Shown: positions 18,556 to 27,078 of the stretch, in pieces | Layout of the letters: every line of letters starts with the position of its first letter | Position numbering within the stretch: position 1 is the first letter of the stretch | NCBI GenBank assembly: GCA_963674835.2 | Contig: CAXXKC010000003.1 | Span: forward strand, 2,666,001-2,730,000 | DNA from: G963674835 sp963674835 | Lineage (GTDB): Bacteria > Planctomycetota > Planctomycetia > Pirellulales > Thermoguttaceae | Direction of reading: 5' to 3' | Length of the DNA: 64,000 bases | Notes under the pieces: generated by a model | Database searches by the model: none | What the model was told of the DNA's origin: nothing | Seen by the model: the letters and a program-made list of their open reading frames with translations, nothing else | Position numbers and translations under genes: made by a program

Positions 18556-20685
18556 CTACTGTTTGTAAAATCGATTGGCAACGATGTGCTCCAAGCCCAG
18601 CACCACCACCACCAAGACAATCACCAACGGGAACAGCTCGCGACCTACGCGGCCGGTCGTAAATTCGCGTTCGATCTGACTTTCTTCGCGCGCGACGCGG
18701 TACGGATACTTGCCAAAGATCTCCGCCAGTTGCTTCTCGTCCAGACGTGCAAGCTCGGTTTGACCGGGGACCAGGTTCACGCTGAAGCCGCGATCCACGC
18801 CGCCGGCACCGCCCGCTTGTATGCGGTAATTGCCCGGCTGATTCATCTCCGTCACCACGAGAACGTTTTGCCGCGAGTCGGGATTGACCCGAACTTCCGT
18901 CCCGTCGGGTTCGGTCAGCGCGTAGGCGGGATAGGCCTTCGCCGGGTCGAGTTCGATCACGGCCGTCTGCCCGGCGTAGTAGTTTAGTTGCTGCTCGGCG
19001 CTTCCCACCAGATACGACATCATCTCGTTGACCAGGATCATGAATGGCCACGCATCGCCGGCGGGAAGCAGGCTCCAAGGATTGTCGTTCGGATCGTCCG
19101 AGATAGATGTGGTCATCGTCAGCACGTGCCCTTTGCCCACCGGCCGGTCGAGAATGGCGGGCTGACCGTCATTGTAGGGCACCACGGCGTCGACGCCCTT
19201 GACCACATCGCCCAACTGCCAGTATTGGAACACGGGAAACGCGTCCCAAGGAACCTGTCCGGCATAGCTACGGAACGTGTTCAAGATGGGGTGTTGCTGG
19301 TTGCGGGGTGCCAAGTAGGCATCGCCGTCCGGTCGGCGCGCCCGACGGATCAGCTTGCCCGGAAGCACCTGCTGGGCCGTCTTCTGGTTGAACGTATCGA
19401 CCGGTTGAGCGCGACGGCCCAGGAAAATCGCCACGCCGTGGCCGTCGGATGCATAGTTGGCCAGTTTCTGCCAGACGGCCCCATCCATAGGCGCCGGATC
19501 CAAGAGGCAGACCGCCGAGAACGTGTCCAAGGGCTGCTTGGCCAGCTTGTCGTAGCCGATCACCGTGGGCTCGAAGCGCGCCTGGTGGTTGCTTCGGAAC
19601 GCGGTCGGCGCGATGGCTTCGGTCAAGTACACGGCCGTGGCGTCGGTCGGACTGGGAGCAACGATCAGGACTCGCCAAGGCGGCTTCACTTCGACCGTGA
19701 AGAACCGTCGGTCGTCGGCCGCAAGCCCGTCCTGCCCGAGGATCTGCAGATAACCCTGATGCGTGCCCAGATCCAACGCGCCGATCTGGAACTGCAGGGC
19801 CTGCGACTGTCCCGGCGACAGGGTCACCGTCTGCTCGCTGCGTTTTTCCGGCTTTCGATCCGCACCCAGAAGATACAACTCGATGGTCCGCGTTCCGCCT
19901 GGGCCGGTCTGCTGCACTTGCGTGTCGATCCTCAGCGGGCTGCGGCTGGAAAGTACCTGGTTGACCGGACGCGCATCGGTCAATGCGAAGTCGATCGGGT
20001 CCTTGACCCCAACGTCGATCACGTAAACGCCCACACCGTGCAACTGAGCCATCCGCTCCTGCAGCCCTGCCGCTGCGGTCAGCGGCCAGCTCGCCCGCGA
20101 CAGGTCGGTGAAGACGTAAACTTCCTTGCGGGCCAACTCACTTTGGCCTAGCAGTTGCAGCGCATCGCCCAGTGCGGTGGTCACGGGCTCGGAGTTGGCC
20201 GTCGTGGTCAACCGCTCGATGCGGTGTTTGGCGGCGCCGCGATCTACGGAAAAAGCGGCCGGCGCGCGCCGCGTATCGAGCACGGCAATCTGGCTCTCGC
20301 GAGGAAACTGCGCCAGAAGCCATTGTCCCAGATGCTGCTCCGCCTCCAGGCGCGTACGGTTTTCGTGACGGTAGTCCATCCGCATCGACGTGTCGAAGAC
20401 TAGCGCCGCGGCCACCGGCGCCTCCTGGCTTCCCAGCGCGCCCGTAAAGCGGATGCTCGGCCGTGCCAGGGCAAACGCCAGCAACGCGATCAGCGCCACG
20501 CGCAGTGCCAACAGCACCAAGTGCCGCAGCCGCAGCCGCCTCTGATTCGTGTCGTGCCGTTGTGCCAGGAATCGCAGCGCGGGGAATTCAAATTGCCGCG
20601 GTTTCTGCCGCATGATCAGGTGCAGCACGATCGGCAGCGCCACCAACGCGGTTCCGGCCAGCAAGATGGGGTTGACGAAAGCCAT
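18556..20685 (-). CDS. BatA-like membrane protein with VWA-like domain
   Basis: A 709-residue protein. The start at 20685 gives the standard BatA opening MAFVNPILLAGTALVALPIVLHL, whereas the longer frame adds 27 unrelated residues. Two N-terminal helices flank RQKPRQFEFPALRFL. A VWA-like domain begins at VAAALVFDTSMRMDY (about 95-110), with the DxSxS-type metal site in degenerate form. A long beta-rich region and a C-terminal helix (FPLVIVLVVVVLGLEHIVA) follow. It lies between the DUF58 and amidotransferase-like genes, with 11 bases to the latter, so they form an operon. BatA-type proteins work with MoxR ATPases and DUF58 proteins at the membrane. Confidence 0.85.
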   Translation of the reverse strand: MAFVNPILLAGTALVALPIVLHLIMRQKPRQFEFPALRFLAQRHDTNQRRLRLRHLVLLALRVALIALLAFALARPSIRFTGALGSQEAPVAAALVFDTSMRMDYRHENRTRLEAEQHLGQWLLAQFPRESQIAVLDTRRAPAAFSVDRGAAKHRIERLTTTANSEPVTTALGDALQLLGQSELARKEVYVFTDLSRASWPLTAAAGLQERMAQLHGVGVYVIDVGVKDPIDFALTDARPVNQVLSSRSPLRIDTQVQQTGPGGTRTIELYLLGADRKPEKRSEQTVTLSPGQSQALQFQIGALDLGTHQGYLQILGQDGLAADDRRFFTVEVKPPWRVLIVAPSPTDATAVYLTEAIAPTAFRSNHQARFEPTVIGYDKLAKQPLDTFSAVCLLDPAPMDGAVWQKLANYASDGHGVAIFLGRRAQPVDTFNQKTAQQVLPGKLIRRARRPDGDAYLAPRNQQHPILNTFRSYAGQVPWDAFPVFQYWQLGDVVKGVDAVVPYNDGQPAILDRPVGKGHVLTMTTSISDDPNDNPWSLLPAGDAWPFMILVNEMMSYLVGSAEQQLNYYAGQTAVIELDPAKAYPAYALTEPDGTEVRVNPDSRQNVLVVTEMNQPGNYRIQAGGAGGVDRGFSVNLVPGQTELARLDEKQLAEIFGKYPYRVAREESQIEREFTTGRVGRELFPLVIVLVVVVLGLEHIVANRFYKQ

Positions 20686-20799
20686 GAGGAGAGAAGTGGG
20701 GGAAAGGGGGCAATGAGTAGTGGATAGTGAGTGGGCCGCTGTGGTTGGGGACTGTTTCCGGATCAACCAGGTCGTTTGCGATCCGGCACCTTCGACACC

Positions 20800-21696
20800 T
20801 CAAAATCGTGCTCGGCGGCTGGCCAGGTACTCGGTCAGTGCGCGATCGAATTGCATACTGGTATCCAGGGCGACGTAGTCGATGCCGTTCTGGTAGCATT
20901 CCCGCCGGTAGACCTCGCGAAACGCTTCCAGCTCCGTCAGGTAGTCGCGGCGGACGTTCGCGGCGTCCAACTGCAGCCGCTGGTTCGTCTCCGGCTCCTC
21001 CAGCTCCACCATGCCGTCGAAGGGGAACTGGGTCTCCGCTTCGTCGAGAATGTGAAATAGGATGACGTCGTGCCCGCCGTGCCGCAGCCGGTACAGCGAT
21101 TGCAGCACGGGTTCTGGATCGGTCAACAGGTCGGAGAAGATCATCACCAGGCTGGCATGGCGCAGCATGGCCGCCAACTGAAACAGACTGGCTGCCACGT
21201 CGGTTTTGCCGGCCGGTTTCAACTGCGACAGAAGCGACAAGACGTCGCCCAAATGACTGCGACGCGACCGCGGTGCCATGCTATTGCGAATCTTCTGGTC
21301 GAACGTGATCAGTCCGACCGGGTCCTGCTGATGAATCATCAGGTAGCACAACGCGGCCGCCAGGCAAATGGCGTAGTCGAACTTGGTCAACTCCTGCCGG
21401 TACGTATAGCCCATCGACCGGCTCAAATCCATGGCCAGATACCCTGTGATGTTCGTCTCGGCCTCGAACTTCTTGACGTAGTACTTGTCGGTCTTGGCGT
21501 AGATCAGCCAGTCGATGTCCTTGGGATCGTCCCCGGGCGTGTATTTGCGGTGCTCGCTGAACTCGACAGAGAACCCGTGAAACGGACTGGCATGCAGCCC
21601 GTGCAGAAAACCCTTGACGATGAACTGCGCGCGCAGGTCCAACCGCTTGATCTGGCGGATCACTTCCGGCTTCAGATAGCGTTCAACGGTGGACAT
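20800..21696 (-). CDS. DUF58 domain protein
   Basis: A 298-residue protein of typical family length. The DUF58 signature is HRKYTPGDDPKDIDW at about 49-63, and the VWA metal-binding motif follows as AMDLSRSM near 88-95. There is no signal peptide or helix, so it is cytoplasmic or peripherally bound. DUF58 proteins accompany MoxR AAA ATPases and are thought to bind their membrane partners. It lies 170 bases downstream of moxR, with a GGATTRG repeat in the gap, and 114 bases upstream of the BatA-like gene. Confidence 0.92.
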   Translation of the reverse strand: MSTVERYLKPEVIRQIKRLDLRAQFIVKGFLHGLHASPFHGFSVEFSEHRKYTPGDDPKDIDWLIYAKTDKYYVKKFEAETNITGYLAMDLSRSMGYTYRQELTKFDYAICLAAALCYLMIHQQDPVGLITFDQKIRNSMAPRSRRSHLGDVLSLLSQLKPAGKTDVAASLFQLAAMLRHASLVMIFSDLLTDPEPVLQSLYRLRHGGHDVILFHILDEAETQFPFDGMVELEEPETNQRLQLDAANVRRDYLTELEAFREVYRRECYQNGIDYVALDTSMQFDRALTEYLASRRARF

Positions 21697-21702
21697 GAGA
21701 AG

Positions 21703-21744
21703 GGATTAGGGATTGGGGATTAGGGATTAGAGATCGGGGATTGG
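21703..21744. repeat. Six-unit 7-bp tandem repeat (GGATTRG)
   Basis: Six consecutive 7-base units: GGATTAG, GGATTGG, GGATTAG, GGATTAG, AGATCGG, GGATTGG. The array starts 6 bases upstream of the DUF58 start codon. It therefore covers the ribosome-binding region, where the message strand is made of CYAATCC units and offers no Shine-Dalgarno. Confidence 0.8.
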
Positions 21745-21866
21745 GGAGAACGATCCTTGCACACAACCTCCGGTGACTTTGGTTTGCGAGGTCATGACGA
21801 CGTTCTTGCAGGAGGCGATCCTCTCTCGCCGTGAAACTCGACTTCCCCAATCCTTTGTCCCCTTCG

Positions 21867-22886
21867 CTAACTCTCAAACTTCGGAATGACCGGCAGTGGA
21901 ATCTCTCGCAACAGCCGTTCGATGAGGTCCTCGGTCGAAAGGCCCTCCGCCTGGGCTTGGAAATTCGTGCTGATACGGTGGCGGAGCACCGGGATGGCAA
22001 TCTTCTGCACGTCTTCGATCGCCACGGAGAACCGCCCGTCCATCGCCGCGAGCGCTTTTCCGCCCTGAATCAGGAACTGCCCGGCGCGGGGACCGGCGCC
22101 CCAGTCGACCAATTCCCGAACATACTCAGGCGCCGAAGCGTCTTTCGGCCGCGTGGCGCGCACCAACCGCGCCACGTACTGCACGATGTATTGGCTGACC
22201 GCCACCGATCCCACCAGTTTCTGCAGATTCAAGATCGCCTTGCCGGAAAGCACCTTGCGGATCTCTGTCTTTTCTGCCCGCGTGGTCGTCGCCAGAATCC
22301 GCTCTTCTTCGTCGGGGTCGGGGTAGTCGACCTTGATGTTGAACATGAATCGGTCCAATTGCGCCTCGGGCAACGGATAGGTTCCCTCCTGCTCGATGGG
22401 GTTCTGTGTGGCGATCGTGAAGAACGGCTCTGGCAGAGTGTACGTCTGCTGGCCCACGGTCACCTCGCGCTCCTGCATCGCCTGCAACAGGGCCGCCTGC
22501 GTTTTCGGCGGCGTCCGGTTGATTTCGTCGGCCAGCAGGATGTTGGTGAAGATCGGACCTTCCACGAAACGGAAGTTCCGCCGCCCACGCTCGTCCTCTT
22601 CCAGGACGTTCGTCCCGGTGATGTCCGACGGCATCAGGTCCGGCGTGAACTGGATTCGCTTGAACTGGATATCGAGGATCCGTGCCAGCGTGCTGACCAT
22701 CAAGGTCTTGGCCAGTCCGGGTACCCCCACCAGAAGGCAATGCCCCCGTGTGAATACCGCGGCGAAGATCTGTTCGATCACCGACGACTGGCCCACAATG
22801 ATCTTTTGCAGTTCCTCCTGCATCAACCGCCGATGTTGGGCGAATTCCTGCAGGACGTCTCCCAGGCTGCGAGGCTTAGTAGCCAA
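21867..22886 (-). CDS. MoxR-family AAA+ ATPase
   Basis: A 339-residue ATPase. Walker A is GVPGLAKT at residues 54-61, Walker B is LLADEINR near 118, sensor-1 is ATQNP near 157, and the phrase EGTYPLPEAQLDRF is typical of MoxR. It starts with TTG at 22886, supported by GAGGAG seven bases upstream; no ATG is available nearby. MoxR proteins are chaperone-like ATPases that act on VWA-domain partners. It heads a minus-strand set with the DUF58, BatA-like and amidotransferase-like genes, and is divergent from the DUF4159 gene at 23076. Confidence 0.95.
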   Translation of the reverse strand: MATKPRSLGDVLQEFAQHRRLMQEELQKIIVGQSSVIEQIFAAVFTRGHCLLVGVPGLAKTLMVSTLARILDIQFKRIQFTPDLMPSDITGTNVLEEDERGRRNFRFVEGPIFTNILLADEINRTPPKTQAALLQAMQEREVTVGQQTYTLPEPFFTIATQNPIEQEGTYPLPEAQLDRFMFNIKVDYPDPDEEERILATTTRAEKTEIRKVLSGKAILNLQKLVGSVAVSQYIVQYVARLVRATRPKDASAPEYVRELVDWGAGPRAGQFLIQGGKALAAMDGRFSVAIEDVQKIAIPVLRHRISTNFQAQAEGLSTEDLIERLLREIPLPVIPKFES

Positions 22887-23075
22887 GGCTTCTCCTCAAA
22901 CTTCTGTAGATTGCTTCGGAAGGAATACTGAAGGGGCACTACAGGGGCATGTTACTATTGTATAACCAAGTGGTGGAATCGCCCAACCAAGGAGGGTAGT
23001 GGCCCTTACTTAACTCCCAAATTCTACTATATTTATGGTACGAATCCTCCTCGCTGTTGCTCAAGGAATCTGACC

Positions 23076-25442
23076 ATGCGACGGCTCCTCACCGCGTTGC
23101 TGGTTCCGGTGATGCTGCTTGCATCGATGGTAGCGACTTCGCGGGCAGACCTGACCGCCGAGCAGGTCCAGAAGGCCATTGACAGCGGCGTGAACTTCCT
23201 CAAACAGAAGCAGCGGGACGACGGCTCTTGGGCCGAGTATCTGGCCTACCAGGGCGGCGTCACCTCGCTAGTTACGCTCTCTTTGCTCTACGCCGGCGAG
23301 AAGCCCGACGAACCGCATATCGCGAAAGCTCTCGAGTTCCTGCGGCGACTCAAGCCCAAAGACGTCAACAGCACATACGTCATCTCATTGCAGACGATGG
23401 TCTTCGCCAAGGCGGAGCCGCAACGCGACCGCTTGCGGATCCGTGAGAACGTTCTCTGGCTCCAGAAGACGCAAGTCACTACCCCGCCCTTCGCCGGCGC
23501 GTGGTCTTACCCGGGGCAGGGTAACGGCGACAACTCCAATTCCCAATTCGCCCTGCTGGCGCTGCACGAAGCCGAGCGAGCCGGCGTCGAGGTCAGCGGA
23601 GAAACCTGGCGGAGGGCCAAAGCTTACTGGACCGATTGCCAGAACCCCGACGGCTCTTGGGGTTACAAGAAGATGATGGACGGCACTGGCAGCATGACCT
23701 GCGCAGGCATCTCCTCGTTGATCATCGCCAGTGGGGCCGTCCATGAGGGCGATGCCCGCGTGTCCGGTAACCGAATTCGCTGCTGTACCCGCGGCGATTC
23801 CGAGGACGATCGCCGCATCCAGCGGGGACTCGACTGGTTGGCCACCAACTTCTCCGTAGCACATAATCCGGGCGGGCAGCGCGAGGGGCAAACCTGGTTG
23901 CTCTACTATCTTTACGGCGTCGAACGCGTGGGCCGGCTTTCCGCGCACCGCTTCATAGGCGAGCACGACTGGTACCGCGAAGGCGCCGATCATCTCTTGC
24001 GGATGAAGGGTGATCTGGCCAGCTCGTGGAGAGGCGTCGGCGCCGCTGAACGCGACGAGCGCATTGCCACGGCATTCGCCCTGCTGTTCCTCTCCAAGGG
24101 GCGCCGACCCATCCTCATGGCCAAGCTCCGATACGGAGCAGAGACCGATTGGAATCAGCATCGCAGCGACGTCGCCAACCTGACCCGGTACGTCGAATCG
24201 CAATGGAATCGCGACCTCGGCTGGCAGGTGGTCGACCTCCAAGCGGCCACCGTCGACGATCTCATGCAGTCGCCCGTCCTCTTCCTCGGCGGAAAGAACA
24301 GCCCGCTGCCCGCCGCACCCAGCGAACGACAACAAATCGCCGACAAGCTCCGTGGCTACCTCGACCGCGGCGGATTCATCTTCGCCGACGCCAACTGCGG
24401 CGGCGCCGGCTTCGACGAGGGCTTTCACCAATTGATGCGGCTGGTCTTCCCTGAACCGGAATACAAGCTGCAACTGCTGCCGCCCGAACACCCGATCTGG
24501 CGGGCCGAGCAACCGGTGCCCGCCGACCAGCTACGGCCGATCTACGGCATCGAGTTCGGATGCCGCACGAGCGTGGTCTACTGCCCGGTCGATTCCACGG
24601 ACGACATTCGCCCCTCACTTTCCTGCCTCTGGGAACTGGCCCGCGTCGGCCGGGATTCCCGGTACAACGAAGCCGTCCAAGCTCAGGTCGACGCTGGCCT
24701 GACGATCGGCATCAACGTGTTGGCTTACGCGACAAACCGCGAACTGAAATTCAAGGACGAGATCCCTCGATCCGTGCAGAAGCTGGCGCCCGGCGACTCC
24801 ATGAATCGCGGCCGGTTGTACATCGCCAACCTGCGCCATCCCGGCGGCTGCAACGCGGCACCACGAGCCCTGGTGAATCTCCTGGAGGACACAGCGCGCA
24901 CTTTGGCCATGCGCGTGGCACCGGCCGACCACCAGGTGTCGCTGACCGACGATGCACTGTTCGACTACCACATGGTGTTCATGCACGGCCGCACCAGCTT
25001 CCGGCTCACCGACGACGAACGGAAACAGTTGAAGACCTACATCGAACGCGGCGGTTTGCTGTTTGCCGATTCGATCTGCTCCAGCACGGCATTCACCGAT
25101 TCGTTTCGCCGCGAGATGGCCACGATCTTCCCCGACAAGCCGCTGAAGCCGATCCCCGTCGACGACCCCCTACTCACGCCGGCCTACGGCGGGTTCGATC
25201 TGTCGACCGTCATGCGGCGGGATCCGCAGAACTCGGGCGACAAGGGGCCGCTGAAGGCGCTGTTGCGCAAAGTCGCGCCCGAACTGGAAGGCATCCGTTT
25301 CGGCGATCGTTACGGCGTGATCTTCTCGCGTTACGACCTGAGCTGTGCTCTGGAGAAGCACGATTCGCTGGAGTGCCAAGGATATACGCCCGACGATGCG
25401 GCACGCATAGGACTGAACGTGATCCTGTATTCACTCCAATAG
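23076..25442 (+). CDS. Secreted protein with prenyltransferase-like repeats and two DUF4159-type domains
   Basis: A 788-residue protein with a signal peptide (MRRLLTALLVPVMLLASMVATSRA). Residues 30-340 form an alpha/alpha toroid of the squalene/prenyltransferase repeat type: QQ-like repeats VNFLKQKQRDDGSW, VLWLQKTQ and YWTDCQNPDGSWGY. Two DUF4159-type domains follow. The first has LRGYLDRGGFIFADANCG (about 430) and the second LKTYIERGGLLFADSICSS (about 655). The gene is divergent from moxR, and this family is regularly found with the MoxR/BatA block in planctomycetes. It may be the periplasmic partner of that complex. Function unknown. Confidence 0.82.
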   Translation: MRRLLTALLVPVMLLASMVATSRADLTAEQVQKAIDSGVNFLKQKQRDDGSWAEYLAYQGGVTSLVTLSLLYAGEKPDEPHIAKALEFLRRLKPKDVNSTYVISLQTMVFAKAEPQRDRLRIRENVLWLQKTQVTTPPFAGAWSYPGQGNGDNSNSQFALLALHEAERAGVEVSGETWRRAKAYWTDCQNPDGSWGYKKMMDGTGSMTCAGISSLIIASGAVHEGDARVSGNRIRCCTRGDSEDDRRIQRGLDWLATNFSVAHNPGGQREGQTWLLYYLYGVERVGRLSAHRFIGEHDWYREGADHLLRMKGDLASSWRGVGAAERDERIATAFALLFLSKGRRPILMAKLRYGAETDWNQHRSDVANLTRYVESQWNRDLGWQVVDLQAATVDDLMQSPVLFLGGKNSPLPAAPSERQQIADKLRGYLDRGGFIFADANCGGAGFDEGFHQLMRLVFPEPEYKLQLLPPEHPIWRAEQPVPADQLRPIYGIEFGCRTSVVYCPVDSTDDIRPSLSCLWELARVGRDSRYNEAVQAQVDAGLTIGINVLAYATNRELKFKDEIPRSVQKLAPGDSMNRGRLYIANLRHPGGCNAAPRALVNLLEDTARTLAMRVAPADHQVSLTDDALFDYHMVFMHGRTSFRLTDDERKQLKTYIERGGLLFADSICSSTAFTDSFRREMATIFPDKPLKPIPVDDPLLTPAYGGFDLSTVMRRDPQNSGDKGPLKALLRKVAPELEGIRFGDRYGVIFSRYDLSCALEKHDSLECQGYTPDDAARIGLNVILYSLQ

Positions 25443-25532
25443 CGGAGATCTCGAAAGGAATCGTAGCAATTCACGTGCGCCGAAATCCCGTTGCGAATAG
25501 AGGCAAGACGCACAGAATCAGGTGAACCCCGG

Positions 25533-26933
25533 ATGAATGCTCCGACATCCCTCCAGCCGGCACCGACGCGGCGGCAGAATCGCTCCTTGGCGATCCTGCT
25601 GTTGCTGACTCTCGTGCTACGAACAGGCGTCCTGGTCGTAGCTCCCCACGTGTTCCAGGCGGACCCGGACGGGTATCGGCTCCTGGCAAAGAACCTCATG
25701 GAACAGGGCACCTTCGGTTACGGAAACGGCCCAGCCGCCTTTCGTCCACCGTTGTACCCGCTCTTGCTGACGCCGTGCATGGCGCTCGGTGATTACAGCG
25801 TCTTGGGCATCGGCCTGCTCCACGTGCTGCTTGGAATGGCCACCGTGGCAGTCGTCGTCGACTTGGCGCGCTCATGGGGGCTTCGAAAGTACTCGCTGCT
25901 GGCAGGAGCTCTCGTCGCCATCGATCCCGTGCTTCTCTGGCAGTCGACCCTGGTGATGACTGAAACGCTGGCCGTCTATCTTGCCGTGCTGGCCTTGTGG
26001 GCGTTGACCGCGGCGGCCCAGCCGTCGTATCGACACCGCATCGTACGCGTCTGTCTCGCTGGTGGAACGGCCGGCCTGGCAGCCCTCTGCCGTCCAACCT
26101 TCCTGCCGTGGATGGCACTCTGTGCAGTAATCCTGCCTTGGTTCGTCGCAGGATGGAAGGAACGGGCGAAGACCTTCGTCGTCTACTGTGCCGCTGGGGC
26201 CGCTGTGCTGGCACCGTGGATCATCCGCAATCAGATCTACTTTGGGCACTTCATTCCCGGCACAACCCATGGAGGCTATACGCTCCTGTTAGGCAACAAT
26301 AAGTGGTTCTACGACTATCTGCGCAACGGAGCCTCGGGAACCATCTGGGATGCCAACCAGTTGGACCACTGGTGGACGACGATGGCATCGCGGGCAACGC
26401 CCGAGGACGAGATTCGCTCCGATCGGCTGGCCTACCAAGTCGCGAGAGAGACGATTCGTCGGCAACCGGCCATGTTCGCTTACTCTTGCGCCGTTCACGC
26501 CGGCCGGCTTTGGTCGCCGCTGCCCCATCGCACCGACACCCACGAGGGGACCACCACGCATTGGGCCCGCTATGCAATCGGGATAGGCTACACGGCTGAG
26601 TTCGTGTTGGCGCTGGTCGGCCTCGTAACAGTGTTCTGCCGCAGCCAGTGGCGCGCGTACGAGGTCGGCATCCCGATGGAAGGCGCCCCCGATCTTTCCG
26701 CTATCTCCTGGCTCTCTACCTGGGGGTGGGGGCTGTTGCTGGTGGCCATTTTCACTGCCGTACACACGGTCTTCTGGAGCAACATCCGCATGCGGGCACC
26801 CCTGGTGCCCATCGTCGCCATGGCCGCCGCGGCCGGTGCAGCTCAGCTATGGGGCAAGGCGTCGCGGCGCAAGTATTTTTCTGAACGCATGTTGCGCCGA
26901 CCACCTTCGTCGGGAACCCGCCTTGATTCCTGA
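25533..26933 (+). CDS. GT39/PMT-like membrane glycosyltransferase
   Basis: A 466-residue membrane protein with about ten helices. I use the ATG at 25533 rather than a TTG 14 codons upstream. The first extracytoplasmic loop carries DPDGYRLLAKNLMEQGTFGYG, matching the acidic loop of dolichyl-phosphate-mannose-type transferases, and the following loop has RPPLYPLLL. Such enzymes move a sugar from a lipid carrier to proteins or lipids on the outer face of the membrane. It lies between the DUF4159 gene and the LptD-like gene, all on the plus strand, and probably contributes to envelope glycosylation. Confidence 0.8.
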   Translation: MNAPTSLQPAPTRRQNRSLAILLLLTLVLRTGVLVVAPHVFQADPDGYRLLAKNLMEQGTFGYGNGPAAFRPPLYPLLLTPCMALGDYSVLGIGLLHVLLGMATVAVVVDLARSWGLRKYSLLAGALVAIDPVLLWQSTLVMTETLAVYLAVLALWALTAAAQPSYRHRIVRVCLAGGTAGLAALCRPTFLPWMALCAVILPWFVAGWKERAKTFVVYCAAGAAVLAPWIIRNQIYFGHFIPGTTHGGYTLLLGNNKWFYDYLRNGASGTIWDANQLDHWWTTMASRATPEDEIRSDRLAYQVARETIRRQPAMFAYSCAVHAGRLWSPLPHRTDTHEGTTTHWARYAIGIGYTAEFVLALVGLVTVFCRSQWRAYEVGIPMEGAPDLSAISWLSTWGWGLLLVAIFTAVHTVFWSNIRMRAPLVPIVAMAAAAGAAQLWGKASRRKYFSERMLRRPPSSGTRLDS

Positions 26934-26951
26934 GGGCGGGACTCCTATAAT
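26923..26951 (+). promoter_or_regulatory. Consensus-like sigma-70 promoter before the LptD-like gene
   Basis: TTGATT at 26923-26928 and a perfect TATAAT at 26946-26951 are separated by 17 bases. The -35 lies in the last codons of the glycosyltransferase gene. Transcription would begin near 26958, upstream of the likely start of the LptD-like protein. Confidence 0.6.
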
Positions 26952-27078
26952 CTGCCCGCTTTGGGATAAGGTCCTTTTCCTAACAGGTTGGTTCCCTTCG
27001 CCTTGCGACTTGTCTCCCCGCGTCCAGGGACGAGCGCGATGCCGGGGACGCACGGATGCGATTCCCCTGACACGACCC

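Noticed and set aside
18545..19078. 178-residue N-terminal extension of the amidotransferase-like protein
   Set aside because: It overlaps the BatA-like gene out of frame, is Arg-rich, and a strong AGGAG precedes the internal ATG at 18544.
21703..21744. Telomere or chromosome-end repeat
   Set aside because: Only six short, imperfect units inside an operon; the resemblance to TTAGGG is coincidental.
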